Source: Trueperaceae bacterium (lineage in GTDB: Bacteria; Deinococcota; Deinococci; Deinococcales; Trueperaceae). Taken from it: a stretch of DNA of 64,000 bases. The position numbers and the translations under genes were made by a program. This document shows positions 25,001-32,757 of this stretch, piece after piece. The stretch is taken from positions 1 to 64,000 of the forward strand of contig JAMLIB010000009.1 of assembly GCA_023954415.1 (NCBI GenBank), given 5' to 3'. The notes under the pieces are model-generated. The model saw nothing but the letters and a program-made list of their open reading frames with translations. It had not been told where the DNA came from and made no database searches. The stretch's first letter is position 1, and each line of letters opens with the position of its first letter.

Positions 25001-25208
25001 CGGTCGCACCGATCAACGCCCGGACGCCGTGCTCGCGAGCAGCCTCGAACAGCTCGACGCCGCCCGTGACGTTCAGGTCGTCCGTAAGCGCCAGGTACCG
25101 GTAGCCGAGTTCGGCAGCGCGCCTGACCAACGTCGTGGGGCTGGCCGTGCCAGCGCCGAGGCTGTAGTACGAGTGCACATTGAGCAGAGCGGACAGACGC
25201 ACGAGCAC
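22074..25208 (-). CDS. dnaE2: error-prone-type DNA polymerase III alpha subunit (DnaE2-like)
   Basis: The 1044-residue C-family polymerase has PHP (1-210), palm (catalytic PDVDID at 383-388, GRGSAAASVVCYLLG before it), fingers and helix-hairpin-helix regions. Its length fits DnaE2/DnaE-like translesion polymerases rather than the replicative enzyme of Deinococcota (over 1200). The PHP start reads LLNVHSYYSL instead of LxVHSxYSL with His, so one of the PHP metal ligands is lost and the domain is probably structural. No imuA/imuB genes are next to it. GTG 25208 is used as the start. Confidence 0.85.
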   Translation of the reverse strand: MLVRLSALLNVHSYYSLGAGTASPTTLVRRAAELGYRYLALTDDLNVTGGVELFEAAREHGVRALIGATVPVSIDGTPYPMVLMAASRAGYGTLCTLLSVAHVREERDVPLPVLLANTKDVILLSGPRDGVVAELLAKRRVTQLEELLRQLQGAFPERFYVQLFHDQYRWDSRRARVIRRLAQSLGLPVVTAPEVRYATEDDYRLYDALTCARLGITVEQPHARRPQNSCQALASPEEVVERLPFPDAVLNADWIAESATFQLLPERLTPPKARVPGGEAPERHLEERCYAALTRLYPGDRLVDARARFEEELVTIRSLGLADFFLVAAEVTDYCRRHGILAAGRGSAAASVVCYLLGITMIDPIEHGLLFERFLHTGKTSMPDVDIDISSARRDEVLAWVEERFGAETEAMVCNKITYRLPLAIQDLGRALGIPPEVRDLLTKALGRDFRGLRPSAAARADVAFREVLAAAPVVDVLLGLLTSMERKHVRHLAPHAGGVVLARDPLTHYSPLERSSGGIKLLQLDKDDAEAMGLIKLDLLGLRMLAALERAREEVVRMEGVWLDLARLPDDVRVWDLICEGATLGLFQVESPSQQHTSRAMRSRNLRDLAHQVALIRPGPIQSGTVHPYLKRRQGREKVTYWHPSLEPILAKTYGVLLFQEDVLRIAVHFAGMTWIEADKFRKKVSSWTDLADIEPDRQAFIASAQRYVGATAAEAERVFDAVKGFQGFGFAESHAWAFAVHAYASGWLRVNYPAEYMAAILNEEPGMWSQATKRQEARNWGVPFLPLDVNASGGHYRCERCVVDGQRTKGVRPPLTSITGISTDTASSILHERLVHGPYASIDDLARRRQLPREQLELLVRAGAFDALGERREQLYRAGSLGELPWSDTPRILDPLPETPELPKLELGERLTWDHATMRYSTLEIHALDLLRDQLRELACLPLASLRRKPLRSVVRTAGLVVSRQRPQTANGFAFYVLEDGPTRAQLIISPELWETHRTLLRDAALIVADATVEDTGHQLTLKAQTLAQLDSPVTVHGYEFG

Positions 25209-25252
25209 CTCGATCCGGGGGCGGCGCGCTGGCCAGCTCCCTGGTGCCCGAA

Positions 25253-25281
25253 AGATTACCCGCGGTAAACCAGGGTGTCAA
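25253..25281 (-). promoter_or_regulatory. dnaE2 promoter with overlapping palindromic operator
   Basis: On the minus strand TTGACA (25281-25276) and TAATCT (25258-25253) are 17 bases apart, a near-consensus promoter about 45 bases before the dnaE2 start. The palindrome TTACC-CGC-GGTAA (25256-25268) covers the inner edge of the -10 box, ideally placed for a repressor. The same sequence would fit SOS or other stress control of the polymerase, but I cannot name the regulator. Confidence 0.65.
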
Positions 25282-25344
25282 TGATCGAGAAGGGTCATTC
25301 CCGGTGCATTCTGCTACCGACCTGCTACCGGAGCACCTAAAGGC

Positions 25345-25372
25345 GAACGGCGCCTCCTCAGAAGCGCCGTTC
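25345..25372. terminator. hairpin between dnaE2 promoter and tRNA-Arg
   Basis: GAACGGCGC (25345-25353) and GCGCCGTTC (25364-25372) pair perfectly around a 10-base loop. It lies 15 bases beyond the 3' end of the minus-strand tRNA-Arg and probably terminates that transcript. Confidence 0.6.
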
Positions 25373-25387
25373 CCATCGTGCTTTTCG

Positions 25388-25464
<77 letters not shown>

Positions 25465-25497
25465 GTGTCACCCGGCCTCGCGGCCTGGGCACGAAAG

Positions 25498-25526
25498 GAT
25501 ATCACGGGCGGGCGGCGCTTGTGCAA
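25498..25526 (-). promoter_or_regulatory. tRNA-Arg promoter
   Basis: TTGCAC (25526-25521) and GATATC (25503-25498) on the minus strand are 17 bases apart and end 34 bases before the tRNA 5' end, a good distance for a tRNA promoter. Confidence 0.5.
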
Positions 25527-25613
25527 CTAGGTCGGTCGTGAACGCGTACGAGGGCAGCAGCCGATCGGCCCCTTGGCGTACGCTGACGAGGCCGTGAGCC
25601 GGCACCGGATCGC

Positions 25614-26813
25614 ATGACGACGCCTCTCGATAACGCCAGGGCCCCCGTGCTCCACCGCGCCAGGGTCGCGGTCTCGGCGCTCTTCTTCTGCAACGGCGCC
25701 ATGTACGCCAGCATCCTGCCGCGTTACCCAGAGATCAAGGCGGCCCTCCGCCTGAGCGACGCGGCCTACGGCCTCGCCATCGCCGCCCTGCCGGTCGGCG
25801 CGCTGCTGTCCGGCTTGGCCGCGGCGACGCTCGTCCGGCGCTTCGGCTCGGCCCGGTTGGCGGCTTACGGGTCGGTGGCGTTGGCGCTGGCGATCCTGGC
25901 CGTCGGACTCTCGACGACACCGCTGTTTTTCGCCCTGGCCCTCTTCGTGGTCGGCCTGCTCGACTCCGTTACCGACGTGGCGCAGAACGCGCACGGTCTA
26001 CGGGTGCAGCGCGGTTACAGGCGCTCGATCATCAACGGCTTCCACGCCATCTGGTCGCTCGGCGCGGTGGCGGGCGGCCTGCTCTCGGCCGGCGCCGTCG
26101 CGCTGCGCCTGCCGCTGGTGGCTCACGTGTCGCTGACTGGCGCGCTGTTCTCGGCGGTCGCGCTCATGGCGCTGCGGTCATGCCTACCTGGTCCTGACGA
26201 GGCGGGCGGGCGTCCGGGGAAGACGGACGGGGCTTCGATTACCGGCAGCTTGGCCGCCCTGCGGCGTGTCGCTCCGACCGTGGTGGCGCTCGCGCTCATA
26301 GCCATCGCCGGCGTCACCGTCGAGGACGTCGGTGGCAGCTGGTCGAGCCTGTACCTTCGCGAGTCGTTGGGCGCGCCGGGCGCCCTGGCGGCGTTGGGCT
26401 ACATCAGCCTGGTCGGCTTCCACTTCCTGGGGCGGTTGCTTGGCGACGGCACGGTCGATCGCCTCGGCCAGCGCGCCGTCGCCCGGTTGGGCGGTCTGCT
26501 CGCCGCGGTCGGCATGGGCGCCGCCCTGGCTTTCCCCACGGTGCCGAGCACGCTCCTCGGCTTCGCGGCCGCCGGCTTCGGCGTCGCGACGCTGGTGCCC
26601 GCCGCGTTGCAGGCCGCCGATGCGCTGCCCGGGCTGCGGCCCGGCACCGGGCTGGCGCTGCTCACGTGGCTGATGCGCCTCGGCTTCCTGCTCTCCCCGC
26701 CGGTCATCGGCCTGATCTCCGACGCGAGCGACCTGCGCACGGCGCTGCTCGTCGTGCCCGTCGCCGGGGTGCTGGTGTTGGCGTTGTCGGGCGTGTTGCG
26801 GCCGCGATCGTGA
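25614..26813 (+). CDS. MFS transporter
   Basis: The 399-residue protein has about 12 hydrophobic helices and an MFS-like loop between helices 2 and 3 (ATLVRRFGSARLAAYGSVAL). Segments such as FFCNGAMYASILPRYPEIKAAL resemble the MFS group related to FsrB/YbjJ-like inner membrane exporters. Substrate is unknown. The stop overlaps the start of the next gene (GTGA). Confidence 0.82.
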   Translation: MTTPLDNARAPVLHRARVAVSALFFCNGAMYASILPRYPEIKAALRLSDAAYGLAIAALPVGALLSGLAAATLVRRFGSARLAAYGSVALALAILAVGLSTTPLFFALALFVVGLLDSVTDVAQNAHGLRVQRGYRRSIINGFHAIWSLGAVAGGLLSAGAVALRLPLVAHVSLTGALFSAVALMALRSCLPGPDEAGGRPGKTDGASITGSLAALRRVAPTVVALALIAIAGVTVEDVGGSWSSLYLRESLGAPGALAALGYISLVGFHFLGRLLGDGTVDRLGQRAVARLGGLLAAVGMGAALAFPTVPSTLLGFAAAGFGVATLVPAALQAADALPGLRPGTGLALLTWLMRLGFLLSPPVIGLISDASDLRTALLVVPVAGVLVLALSGVLRPRS

Positions 26814-27658
26814 GGGTCCTCGACGGTTCGGCTCCGGTCGCCCGCCTCGGCGGCTACGCTCTGGAACTACTCCACTTCGGCCTGAAGAACGCCCGGGCCT
26901 GCGTCTTCCCGGTGTTCGTGTTCGCCATGTTGGCCCTGTCGCAGCTGGTGCCGCTGCCCATCGCCCGCTACGACTTCATGCTGTGCACCTGCCTGGTCAT
27001 GCAGGCGGTCATGCTCGCCACCGGGCTCGAGACGCGCGACGAGCTGAAGGTCATCACCCTCTTCCACCTGCTCGGGCTGGGCCTAGAGCTGTTCAAGACG
27101 CACGCGGGCTCATGGTCGTACCCCGAGGCGGCGCTGACGAAGGTGTGGGGCGTGCCCCTCTACAGCGGCTTCATGTACGCCAGCGTGGCGAGCTACATGA
27201 TCCAGGCCTGGCGGTTGCTTCGGCTGCGGTTCCTCTGCTGGCCGCGGGCTCGTCTCGTCGCGCCCCTCGGCGCGCTCATCTACCTGAACTTCTTCACCAA
27301 CCACTTCCTGCCCGACCTCAGGTTCTGGCTCGTGGCGGCGGTGCTGGTGGTCTTCGGTCGCACGTGGGTGGCCTTCACGCCGCTGACCAAGGAGCGGCGC
27401 ATCCCCCTGCCCTTGGCCTTCCTGTTGATCGGGGTGTTCGTGTGGTTCGCCGAGAACATCGCCACCTACTTCGGCGCCTGGCAGTACCCGCACCAGGAGG
27501 ACGGTTGGCACCTGGTGAGCCTCCACAAGCTCTCCTCGTGGGCGCTTCTCGTGATCGTGAGCATGATCGCGGTGGTGCAGCTCAAGCGCGTCAAGGGCGG
27601 CAGGGCCGACGAGCGTCAGGACGTGATGCCCTGGGCTTCGGTAACTGACCCAACATGA
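26810..27658 (+). CDS. DUF817 family membrane protein
   Basis: 282 residues with about eight hydrophobic helices. Conserved-looking segments LLHFGLKNARACVFPVFVFA, HLLGLGLELFKTHAGSWSYP and FAENIATYFGAWQYPHQEDG are typical of DUF817, an uncharacterised integral membrane family with conserved E, H, W and Y residues. I start at GTG 26810, which overlaps the MFS gene stop by four bases, so both are one unit. A hairpin terminator follows at once. Confidence 0.8.
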   Translation: MRVLDGSAPVARLGGYALELLHFGLKNARACVFPVFVFAMLALSQLVPLPIARYDFMLCTCLVMQAVMLATGLETRDELKVITLFHLLGLGLELFKTHAGSWSYPEAALTKVWGVPLYSGFMYASVASYMIQAWRLLRLRFLCWPRARLVAPLGALIYLNFFTNHFLPDLRFWLVAAVLVVFGRTWVAFTPLTKERRIPLPLAFLLIGVFVWFAENIATYFGAWQYPHQEDGWHLVSLHKLSSWALLVIVSMIAVVQLKRVKGGRADERQDVMPWASVTDPT

Positions 27659-27659
27659 G

Positions 27660-27682
27660 AGCCGGTCTGCACGAGACCGGCT
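27660..27682 (+). terminator. hairpin terminator after DUF817 gene
   Basis: AGCCGGTCT (27660-27668) and AGACCGGCT (27674-27682) pair perfectly around GCACG. It starts two bases after the stop codon and separates the MFS-DUF817 operon from the convergent tRNA-Ser genes. Confidence 0.7.
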
Positions 27683-27709
27683 TCCGGTGCCCCTGAAGGC
27701 GACTTAGTT

Positions 27710-27803
27710 TGGCGGAGAGGGAGGGATTTGAACCCTCGATGGAGGTTTTGGCCCCCATACTCCCTTAGCAGGGGAGCGCCTTCAGCCGCTCGGCCACCTC
27801 TCC
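27710..27803 (-). tRNA. tRNA-Ser (anticodon GCT), CCA encoded
   Basis: A class II tRNA on the minus strand: acceptor GGAGAGG/CCTCTCC, D-arm TGGCCGAGCGGCTGAAGGC, anticodon stem CTCCC/GGGAG with loop CTGCTAA (anticodon GCT), a long variable arm (TATGGGGGCCAAAACCTCCA) and T-loop GTTCAAATC. CCA is encoded at 27710-27712. Confidence 0.95.
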
Positions 27804-27826
27804 ACGTTGCCCTGCTGATCGTACCT

Positions 27827-27916
27827 TGGCGGAGGGTGAGGGATTCGAACCCCCGGACGGGTCACCCCGTCTACGGTTTTCAAGACCGCCGCCTTCAACC
27901 GCTCGGCCAACCCTCC
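27827..27916 (-). tRNA. tRNA-Ser (anticodon TGA), CCA encoded
   Basis: The second class II tRNA lies 23 bases upstream on the same strand: acceptor GGAGGGT/ACCCTCC, D-arm TGGCCGAGCGGTTGAAGGC, anticodon loop CTTGAAA with anticodon TGA, a long variable arm (GACGGGGTGACCCGTC) and T-loop GTTCGAATC. CCA is encoded at 27827-27829. The two serine tRNAs are probably one transcript. Confidence 0.95.
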
Positions 27917-28205
27917 GGTCAACCGCTGAAGCACAACATAACCCTGCGGCAGCTCCCTGCGCCCGTCCGAGACCCGGCGCGCTCCTAGGGAGAACAGCGT
28001 CCGGGACCGTCCGTCCGGTCAGCGTAGGCAAGTATATGTGCGCCTTCCAGGGGTGTCAACGACGAGCTGTGGGTCTCCTCACGCCACGTTCGCGCCCGCT
28101 CCCCGCATACTCCGGTGGAAGTTCCACCGCATGGACCGGCCGCGGGGCGGTGCCGGGTCGCGCCCGCGGTGCGGGCGGCCCTTACGACGGGCTCTGGAGG
28201 AGAGT

Positions 28206-29300
28206 ATGCGCAGGACCACCCGAACTTCTTTCAAGGCGACGACGTTGGCGCTGCTCGTCGCCTTCACCCTGGTGAGCTGCAGCACTCCGGCGCCAACGCC
28301 GACCCCGAAGAGCGACCTTGATCTGGAAGGGTTGTGGCTGGTCACGCCCGGCCCAGGCACGAGCTACGGCAGCGGCGGCACCACGACGTTGAGGTTCGGT
28401 GCCGGCTCCGGTGGCGCCGCCACCTTCTTGAGTCGCCTCGATGCCAGCGACGTCACGGTGTGCAACCAGCACATCTACTCCGTTCTGCCTGGAGACGTGG
28501 TACTGCTGGCCGGCACGTACTACACGGCGGAGCCCACCACGAACGAGGTCGTGTTGAAGAACTCGATCGATACGATCACCCTTACGCGCGTGACGGGCAC
28601 CCCGCCGGTCGCGGCCTGTGGCGAGGCGGAGGCCGAAGCCCTCTTCGCGACGGACGCGGGCGTCGGGTCTTGGAGCACGCTCAGCGCCGTCGGTCGCGTC
28701 CTCTACTTCAATCAGCTGGATGGCGCCATCGTGGGGTACGACACCGCGTCGGGCGCGCTGGGCGCCCCGCGCTCGTACTCGTGGAGCGGCCATAACTGGG
28801 CGGTGGCCGCCCGCTCCGACGACCTGTTCTACGGTCACTGCGCCTGCGGCGGCTCGACCTCCCTGGAGTACTTCGACCTCGCGACGGACGCCGGCATCGT
28901 AGACATCGACTATTACGGCACCATCGGCGAGTTCGGCATCAGGTACGGGTACTTCGACGGTACGAACCCGGTCCTCGGCGGCTCGCTCTGGTCCGGCCCG
29001 TCACGTTCCAACGCGCTCGTCACGGTGGATGCCGACACGCTCGTACCGATCGCCGACCGCACGATCCTGGACGGCTTGAGCCCGGCCGCGCTCACCCTGC
29101 ATGACGGCGAGCTGCTTGCGCTACTCTCCGACAGGATCGTCGTCGTCGGCGATGACGGCCGGGCCGAGCGGACCTACAAGGTCGCGGGCATCGGCCCGCG
29201 GTCCATGCGCGGTATCGCCTCCGCGGGGGGCACGCTGTACGTCCTAGCCAGGGATGACAGCACCGGCTGGGCTCACATCTACGAGGTCGAACTGGAGTAA
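28206..29300 (+). CDS. secreted lipoprotein, unknown, propeller-like
   Basis: 364 residues. The N-terminus is a lipoprotein signal: two Arg, hydrophobic core LALLVAFTLV, and lipobox LVSC-S, followed by a Pro/Thr linker (STPAPTPTPKS). The rest is rich in beta-strand patterns with repeated short segments ending in D-G/D-A turns (GRVLYFNQLDGAIVGYDTAS, SNALVTVDADTLVPI), suggesting a beta-propeller. Cys pairs CACGG and CNQH occur. I start at ATG 28206 after GGAGGAG. The 3' end overlaps the convergent esterase gene by 22 bases. Function unknown; a surface role is likely. Confidence 0.65.
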   Translation: MRRTTRTSFKATTLALLVAFTLVSCSTPAPTPTPKSDLDLEGLWLVTPGPGTSYGSGGTTTLRFGAGSGGAATFLSRLDASDVTVCNQHIYSVLPGDVVLLAGTYYTAEPTTNEVVLKNSIDTITLTRVTGTPPVAACGEAEAEALFATDAGVGSWSTLSAVGRVLYFNQLDGAIVGYDTASGALGAPRSYSWSGHNWAVAARSDDLFYGHCACGGSTSLEYFDLATDAGIVDIDYYGTIGEFGIRYGYFDGTNPVLGGSLWSGPSRSNALVTVDADTLVPIADRTILDGLSPAALTLHDGELLALLSDRIVVVGDDGRAERTYKVAGIGPRSMRGIASAGGTLYVLARDDSTGWAHIYEVELE

Positions 29301-30688
29301 CCCATCAGCCTGGCCAAACCCTCGGCCAACGAGGCGACCCACCAGAGCCTGTCGTGACCGCCGTTGAACTCCAGGTAGCCGAGGTCGTAACCCTTGGCTA
29401 GCAGCACGTCGCGCAGGTGGCGGGTGTGCTGCAACATCCCGCGCTCGTGCAGGCCGACCTCGAGCCGGAACTTCACGGGCAGGCGCTCGGCCCAGGCGAA
29501 GCAGCGGTTGAGCCAAGCGGGCTCTTCGCCGAGCGCCCGCGTCGTCGGCCACCAGAGCGAACCCGACTGGCTGTAGGCGTTGCCGAACCGGTGTGGCGCG
29601 CGCAGCGCGGCGTAGGCGGCCGTGAGCCCGCCCAGGCTGGCCCCGGCGATGATCGTGCGCTCCGGCGCGAAGGCCAGACCCTCAGCGGCCAGCCGTGGGA
29701 GCAGCTCTTCGTCCAGGGCGTCAACGAACGCCGGCGAGCAGGCGAGTTCCCTTAGGCGCGTCGGCACGTCGACGGAGTCGATCAGGACGGCGGTCATGGG
29801 CGGCAAGAGGCCGGCGGCGATCGGCGCGTCGAGCACGGCGTCGATCAGGGCGCGGCGCGCCCAGTCCTCGCCGTCCGTCATGACCAGCAACCAGTCGCCT
29901 TGTCCGGCCGCCGACGTGTAGGTCCACACGGAGCGTTCGTTGCCGAGGAGCGCGCTCTTGAAGCGCGTCTCCTCGAGCCTGCCCGAGGCGACGCGTCCAG
30001 AGCCGCCTTCGACGACGGAGGCGCCGTTCGGGACGCGCTTGGAGGCGGTCTTGGGGGCCGCGTCCGAGGCGGCGCCGGTGGCGCTCACCGTGGTCGCCGG
30101 CACGCCGGGCAGCTCGACCCACGACCCGTCGGTCACGAGCGCCTGCCACGCGCCCGCGCGTCTATGCAGCGGGTCCGGTCGGGCGCACGCCTGGGCGCCG
30201 GACCAGCGCTCGAGGTCGGCGCGGGGCGTGCCGCTGCCTGCTGCCAGCGAGCGCTCCACGAAGGCGAGCGCGCCGGCGGGCGGTTCGTCCGGCGGCGTGC
30301 CGAGGGCGTAGCTCGCGCGCCAGTCGGAGCGCATGCGCAGCGTCAGGTGGCGCAGGTCGGTGCCTGGCATGCGGCGGAGCACGCTGTCGGAGTAGGCGTC
30401 GGGCTCCGTGACGCGGTTGGCCAGGAGCACCACGTCCTTCGCCGGGTCGCCCTCGCGCGCCACGAACGTCACGAGAAGCTCGTCCGTGGAGTCCGGCGCC
30501 GGCTCGACGAGCGGGGTGCCGACCGCCTCGACGTGGCGCCAGAAGTCGGCGAGGGCGCCGTCGCCGCCGGTGGCGAGCGCGCGCCCGAGCGCAGCGATGG
30601 TGGGGCTGCTGGCGAGCTTGGGGCCCGGTCTCTGATGTTTGGGTGGGACGGTGATGCCAGACGCCGGGCGCGGCAGTGGGTCTTCCAT
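29279..30688 (-). CDS. enterochelin esterase-like hydrolase (Fes/IroD type)
   Basis: 469 residues: an N-terminal starch-binding-like domain as in Fes (WRHVEAVGTPLVEPAPDSTDE, DLRHLTLRMRSDWRASY, about 50-130) and a C-terminal esterase domain with nucleophile motif TIIAGASLGGLTAAY and His in FNGGHDRLWW. Such cytosolic esterases cleave trilactone siderophores to release iron. The middle (about 195-235) is an Ala/Ser/Thr-rich insertion. It is divergent from the siderophore ABC genes, which supports an iron role. No signal peptide is visible. Confidence 0.82.
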   Translation of the reverse strand: MEDPLPRPASGITVPPKHQRPGPKLASSPTIAALGRALATGGDGALADFWRHVEAVGTPLVEPAPDSTDELLVTFVAREGDPAKDVVLLANRVTEPDAYSDSVLRRMPGTDLRHLTLRMRSDWRASYALGTPPDEPPAGALAFVERSLAAGSGTPRADLERWSGAQACARPDPLHRRAGAWQALVTDGSWVELPGVPATTVSATGAASDAAPKTASKRVPNGASVVEGGSGRVASGRLEETRFKSALLGNERSVWTYTSAAGQGDWLLVMTDGEDWARRALIDAVLDAPIAAGLLPPMTAVLIDSVDVPTRLRELACSPAFVDALDEELLPRLAAEGLAFAPERTIIAGASLGGLTAAYAALRAPHRFGNAYSQSGSLWWPTTRALGEEPAWLNRCFAWAERLPVKFRLEVGLHERGMLQHTRHLRDVLLAKGYDLGYLEFNGGHDRLWWVASLAEGLARLMGYSSSTS

Positions 30689-30697
30689 CGCCTAATC

Positions 30698-30727
30698 TTG
30701 ACCGATTTACTCAGGATACGGTAGCGT
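30698..30727 (+). promoter_or_regulatory. possible promoter of siderophore ABC operon
   Basis: TTGACC (30698-30703) and TAGCGT (30722-30727) are 18 bases apart in the 117-base divergent region; the -10 box is weak. An AT-rich patch around it (TAATCTTGACCGATTTA) may hold an iron regulator site, but I see no clean palindrome. Confidence 0.3.
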
Positions 30728-30805
30728 CGCACCGTCGAACGTCCGGCGCGGCCGGACCCCGGCGCGCGCCGCGGCCCGTCACGGACAGGAAAGGACCATC
30801 ACGAC

Positions 30806-31753
30806 ATGACGACTTCAACAGGTCGTTTCACCCTTCGCAGCCTCCTCTTCGTCTCGGCGCTGGCGCTCGTGGCTCTCGGCTCCGCCCAGGGCGCGAGCTG
30901 GCCCCGCGCCTTCACGAACGCCGACGGCACGACCACCGTCATCCCGAGCCAGCCGCAGCGCATCCTCTCCACGTCCGTCAGCGTCACGGGCAGCCTGCTC
31001 GCCATCGACGCGCCCGTCGTCGCCAGCGGCTCCGCCGGTAACGGGACCTACTTCGCGCAGTGGGCCAAGGTGGCCGAGGAGCGTGGGGTGGTGAACGTCT
31101 GGCCGGCCGGCGCCGTCGACCTCGAGGCAGCGTACGCCGCGGAGCCCGACCTCATCGTGGTCTCCACGAGCGGCGCCGACTCCACCCTCGACCAGCTCGC
31201 CGAGCTGCAGGAGATCGCCCCGACGATCGTCGTCGACTACGGCGGTCAGACCTGGCAGGAGCTCGCCACGCAGCTCGCCGCGGCCGTCGGCAGCGAGGCG
31301 CATGCCGCCGAGGTCATCGCGGACTTCGACGCCTACGTGGCCGCCGCCAAGGTCCGGATCCACGTGCCCGCCGGCACCGCCAACATCATCAGCTTCAACG
31401 GCGCCGGCACCACCAACCCGATCGCTCGTGCCGTCGGCGCGCATGCGCAGCTGCTGAGCAGCCTCGGCTTCCTCATCGAGGACCCCGACCCGGCATGGCA
31501 CACCCAGGCCACCCTCCGTAACGACTTCGTGTGGGCCGAGTTCGAGCGCCTGACGGACCTCACCTCGGAGACGACCTTCCTCTTGCGCTTCGGCCCCGAC
31601 GGTGTCGCGTCGTTCGTGTCCGAGCCCGTCCTCGCCAACATGCCGTCGGTGAAGGCCGGTCAGGTCTACGGTCTCGGCGTGAACTCGTTCCGTATCGATT
31701 ACTACAGCGCTACCGAGATCGTCGACGGCATCGTCGCCGAGTTCGGCAACTGA
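30806..31753 (+). CDS. iron-siderophore ABC transporter, substrate-binding protein
   Basis: 315 residues with a signal peptide (FTLRSLLFVSALALVALGSA) and no lipobox cysteine. The mature part is a FhuD/FepB-like periplasmic-binding domain: RILSTSVSVTGSLLAIDAPV, EPDLIVVSTSGADSTLDQLA, IAPTIVVDYG and a long central helix (EVIADFDAYVAAAKVRI). It captures ferric siderophores outside the membrane. GGAAAGGA precedes ATG 30806. Two permease genes and an ATPase follow with near-zero spacing. Confidence 0.88.
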   Translation: MTTSTGRFTLRSLLFVSALALVALGSAQGASWPRAFTNADGTTTVIPSQPQRILSTSVSVTGSLLAIDAPVVASGSAGNGTYFAQWAKVAEERGVVNVWPAGAVDLEAAYAAEPDLIVVSTSGADSTLDQLAELQEIAPTIVVDYGGQTWQELATQLAAAVGSEAHAAEVIADFDAYVAAAKVRIHVPAGTANIISFNGAGTTNPIARAVGAHAQLLSSLGFLIEDPDPAWHTQATLRNDFVWAEFERLTDLTSETTFLLRFGPDGVASFVSEPVLANMPSVKAGQVYGLGVNSFRIDYYSATEIVDGIVAEFGN

Positions 31754-31761
31754 ACAACCTC

Positions 31762-32757
31762 GTGGCGCGCCGCCCGCTCGTGGTGGTCGCCGGCGTGGCA
31801 CTCCTGGTGGTGCTCGCCCTGCTCAGCTTCGGGGTGGGAACCAAGCCGCTCGCGCCGAGCACCACCTGGGACGCCGTCTTCGCCTTCGACCCCGCCAACT
31901 CCGACCACCTGCTCGTCAGGTACCTGCGCCTGCCGCGGACGGCCCTGGCCGTGGTGGTCGGCTGCTGCCTCGGGGTGGCGGGGGCGGTCATGCAGGCGCT
32001 CACGCGCAACGCCCTTGCCGACCCCGGCATCCTCGGCGTCAACGCCGGCGCGGCCGCGGCGATAGCCGCGGCCATCGCGTTCTTCGGGGTCACGAACGTG
32101 ACGGGCTACATGTGGTTCGGGCTCCTCGGCGCCGCGCTGGCCGGGGCGGCCGTCTACTTCCTCGGCGGCATGCGGCGCGGGTCGAGCCCCGTGAGGTTGG
32201 TGCTGGCGGGCGCGGCGCTCTCCATCGTCCTCCTCGCCCTCACCCAGGTCGTCATCGTCAACAGCGAGGAGACGGTGTTCGACCAGTTCAGGCACTGGAC
32301 GGTCGGCTCGCTCCAAGGGCGCGGGACCGGCGTCGTACTCCCAGTGAGCCTCCTGGCGCTCGTGGGCGTTGGAACGGCGTTCGGCCTGGCCAAGGCGCTC
32401 AACGCCGTGGTCCTCGGCGAGGAGATAGGGAGGTCGCTCGGCGCCGACCCCGTCAGGGTCTGGAGCCTGGCCGCCCTCGTCGTGATCCTGACGAGCGGGG
32501 CGGCCACCGCCGCCGCCGGGCCGGTCGGTTTCGTCGGCCTCACCGCTCCGCACCTCGCGCGCTTCGTCGCGGGCCCCGATCATAGATGGGTGCTACCCGT
32601 CTCCATGCTCTTCTCCGCGATCCTCGTGCTCGGCGCCGACGTGCTGGGTCGCGTCGTGGCGCCGCCCGGCGAGGTCGGTATCGGGATCATGGTCGCCCTC
32701 ATCGGTGGCCCGTTCTTCGTGTACCTGGTCCGCAGCCGCAAGCTGGTGCAACTGTGA
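31762..32757 (+). CDS. FecCD-family siderophore permease
   Basis: 331 residues with about nine to ten helices and the FecCD landmarks: RLPRTALAVVVGCCLGVAGA, MQALTRNALADPGILGVNAG, DQFRHWTVGSLQGR, LGEEIGRSLGADPVRV (the coupling helix region), GPVGFVGLTAPHLAR and the C-terminal GGPFFVYLVRSRK. It forms half of the BtuC-like channel. GTG 31762, eight bases after the binding-protein stop, is used; a CTG overlapping the stop is unlikely. Its stop overlaps the next start (GTGA). Confidence 0.9.
   Translation: MARRPLVVVAGVALLVVLALLSFGVGTKPLAPSTTWDAVFAFDPANSDHLLVRYLRLPRTALAVVVGCCLGVAGAVMQALTRNALADPGILGVNAGAAAAIAAAIAFFGVTNVTGYMWFGLLGAALAGAAVYFLGGMRRGSSPVRLVLAGAALSIVLLALTQVVIVNSEETVFDQFRHWTVGSLQGRGTGVVLPVSLLALVGVGTAFGLAKALNAVVLGEEIGRSLGADPVRVWSLAALVVILTSGAATAAAGPVGFVGLTAPHLARFVAGPDHRWVLPVSMLFSAILVLGADVLGRVVAPPGEVGIGIMVALIGGPFFVYLVRSRKLVQL

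Noticed and set aside
30690-30710. TAATCTTGACCGATTTA as a Fur or DtxR box for the iron operon
   Set aside because: Only the outer three bases are symmetrical; it does not match a known iron box well enough.
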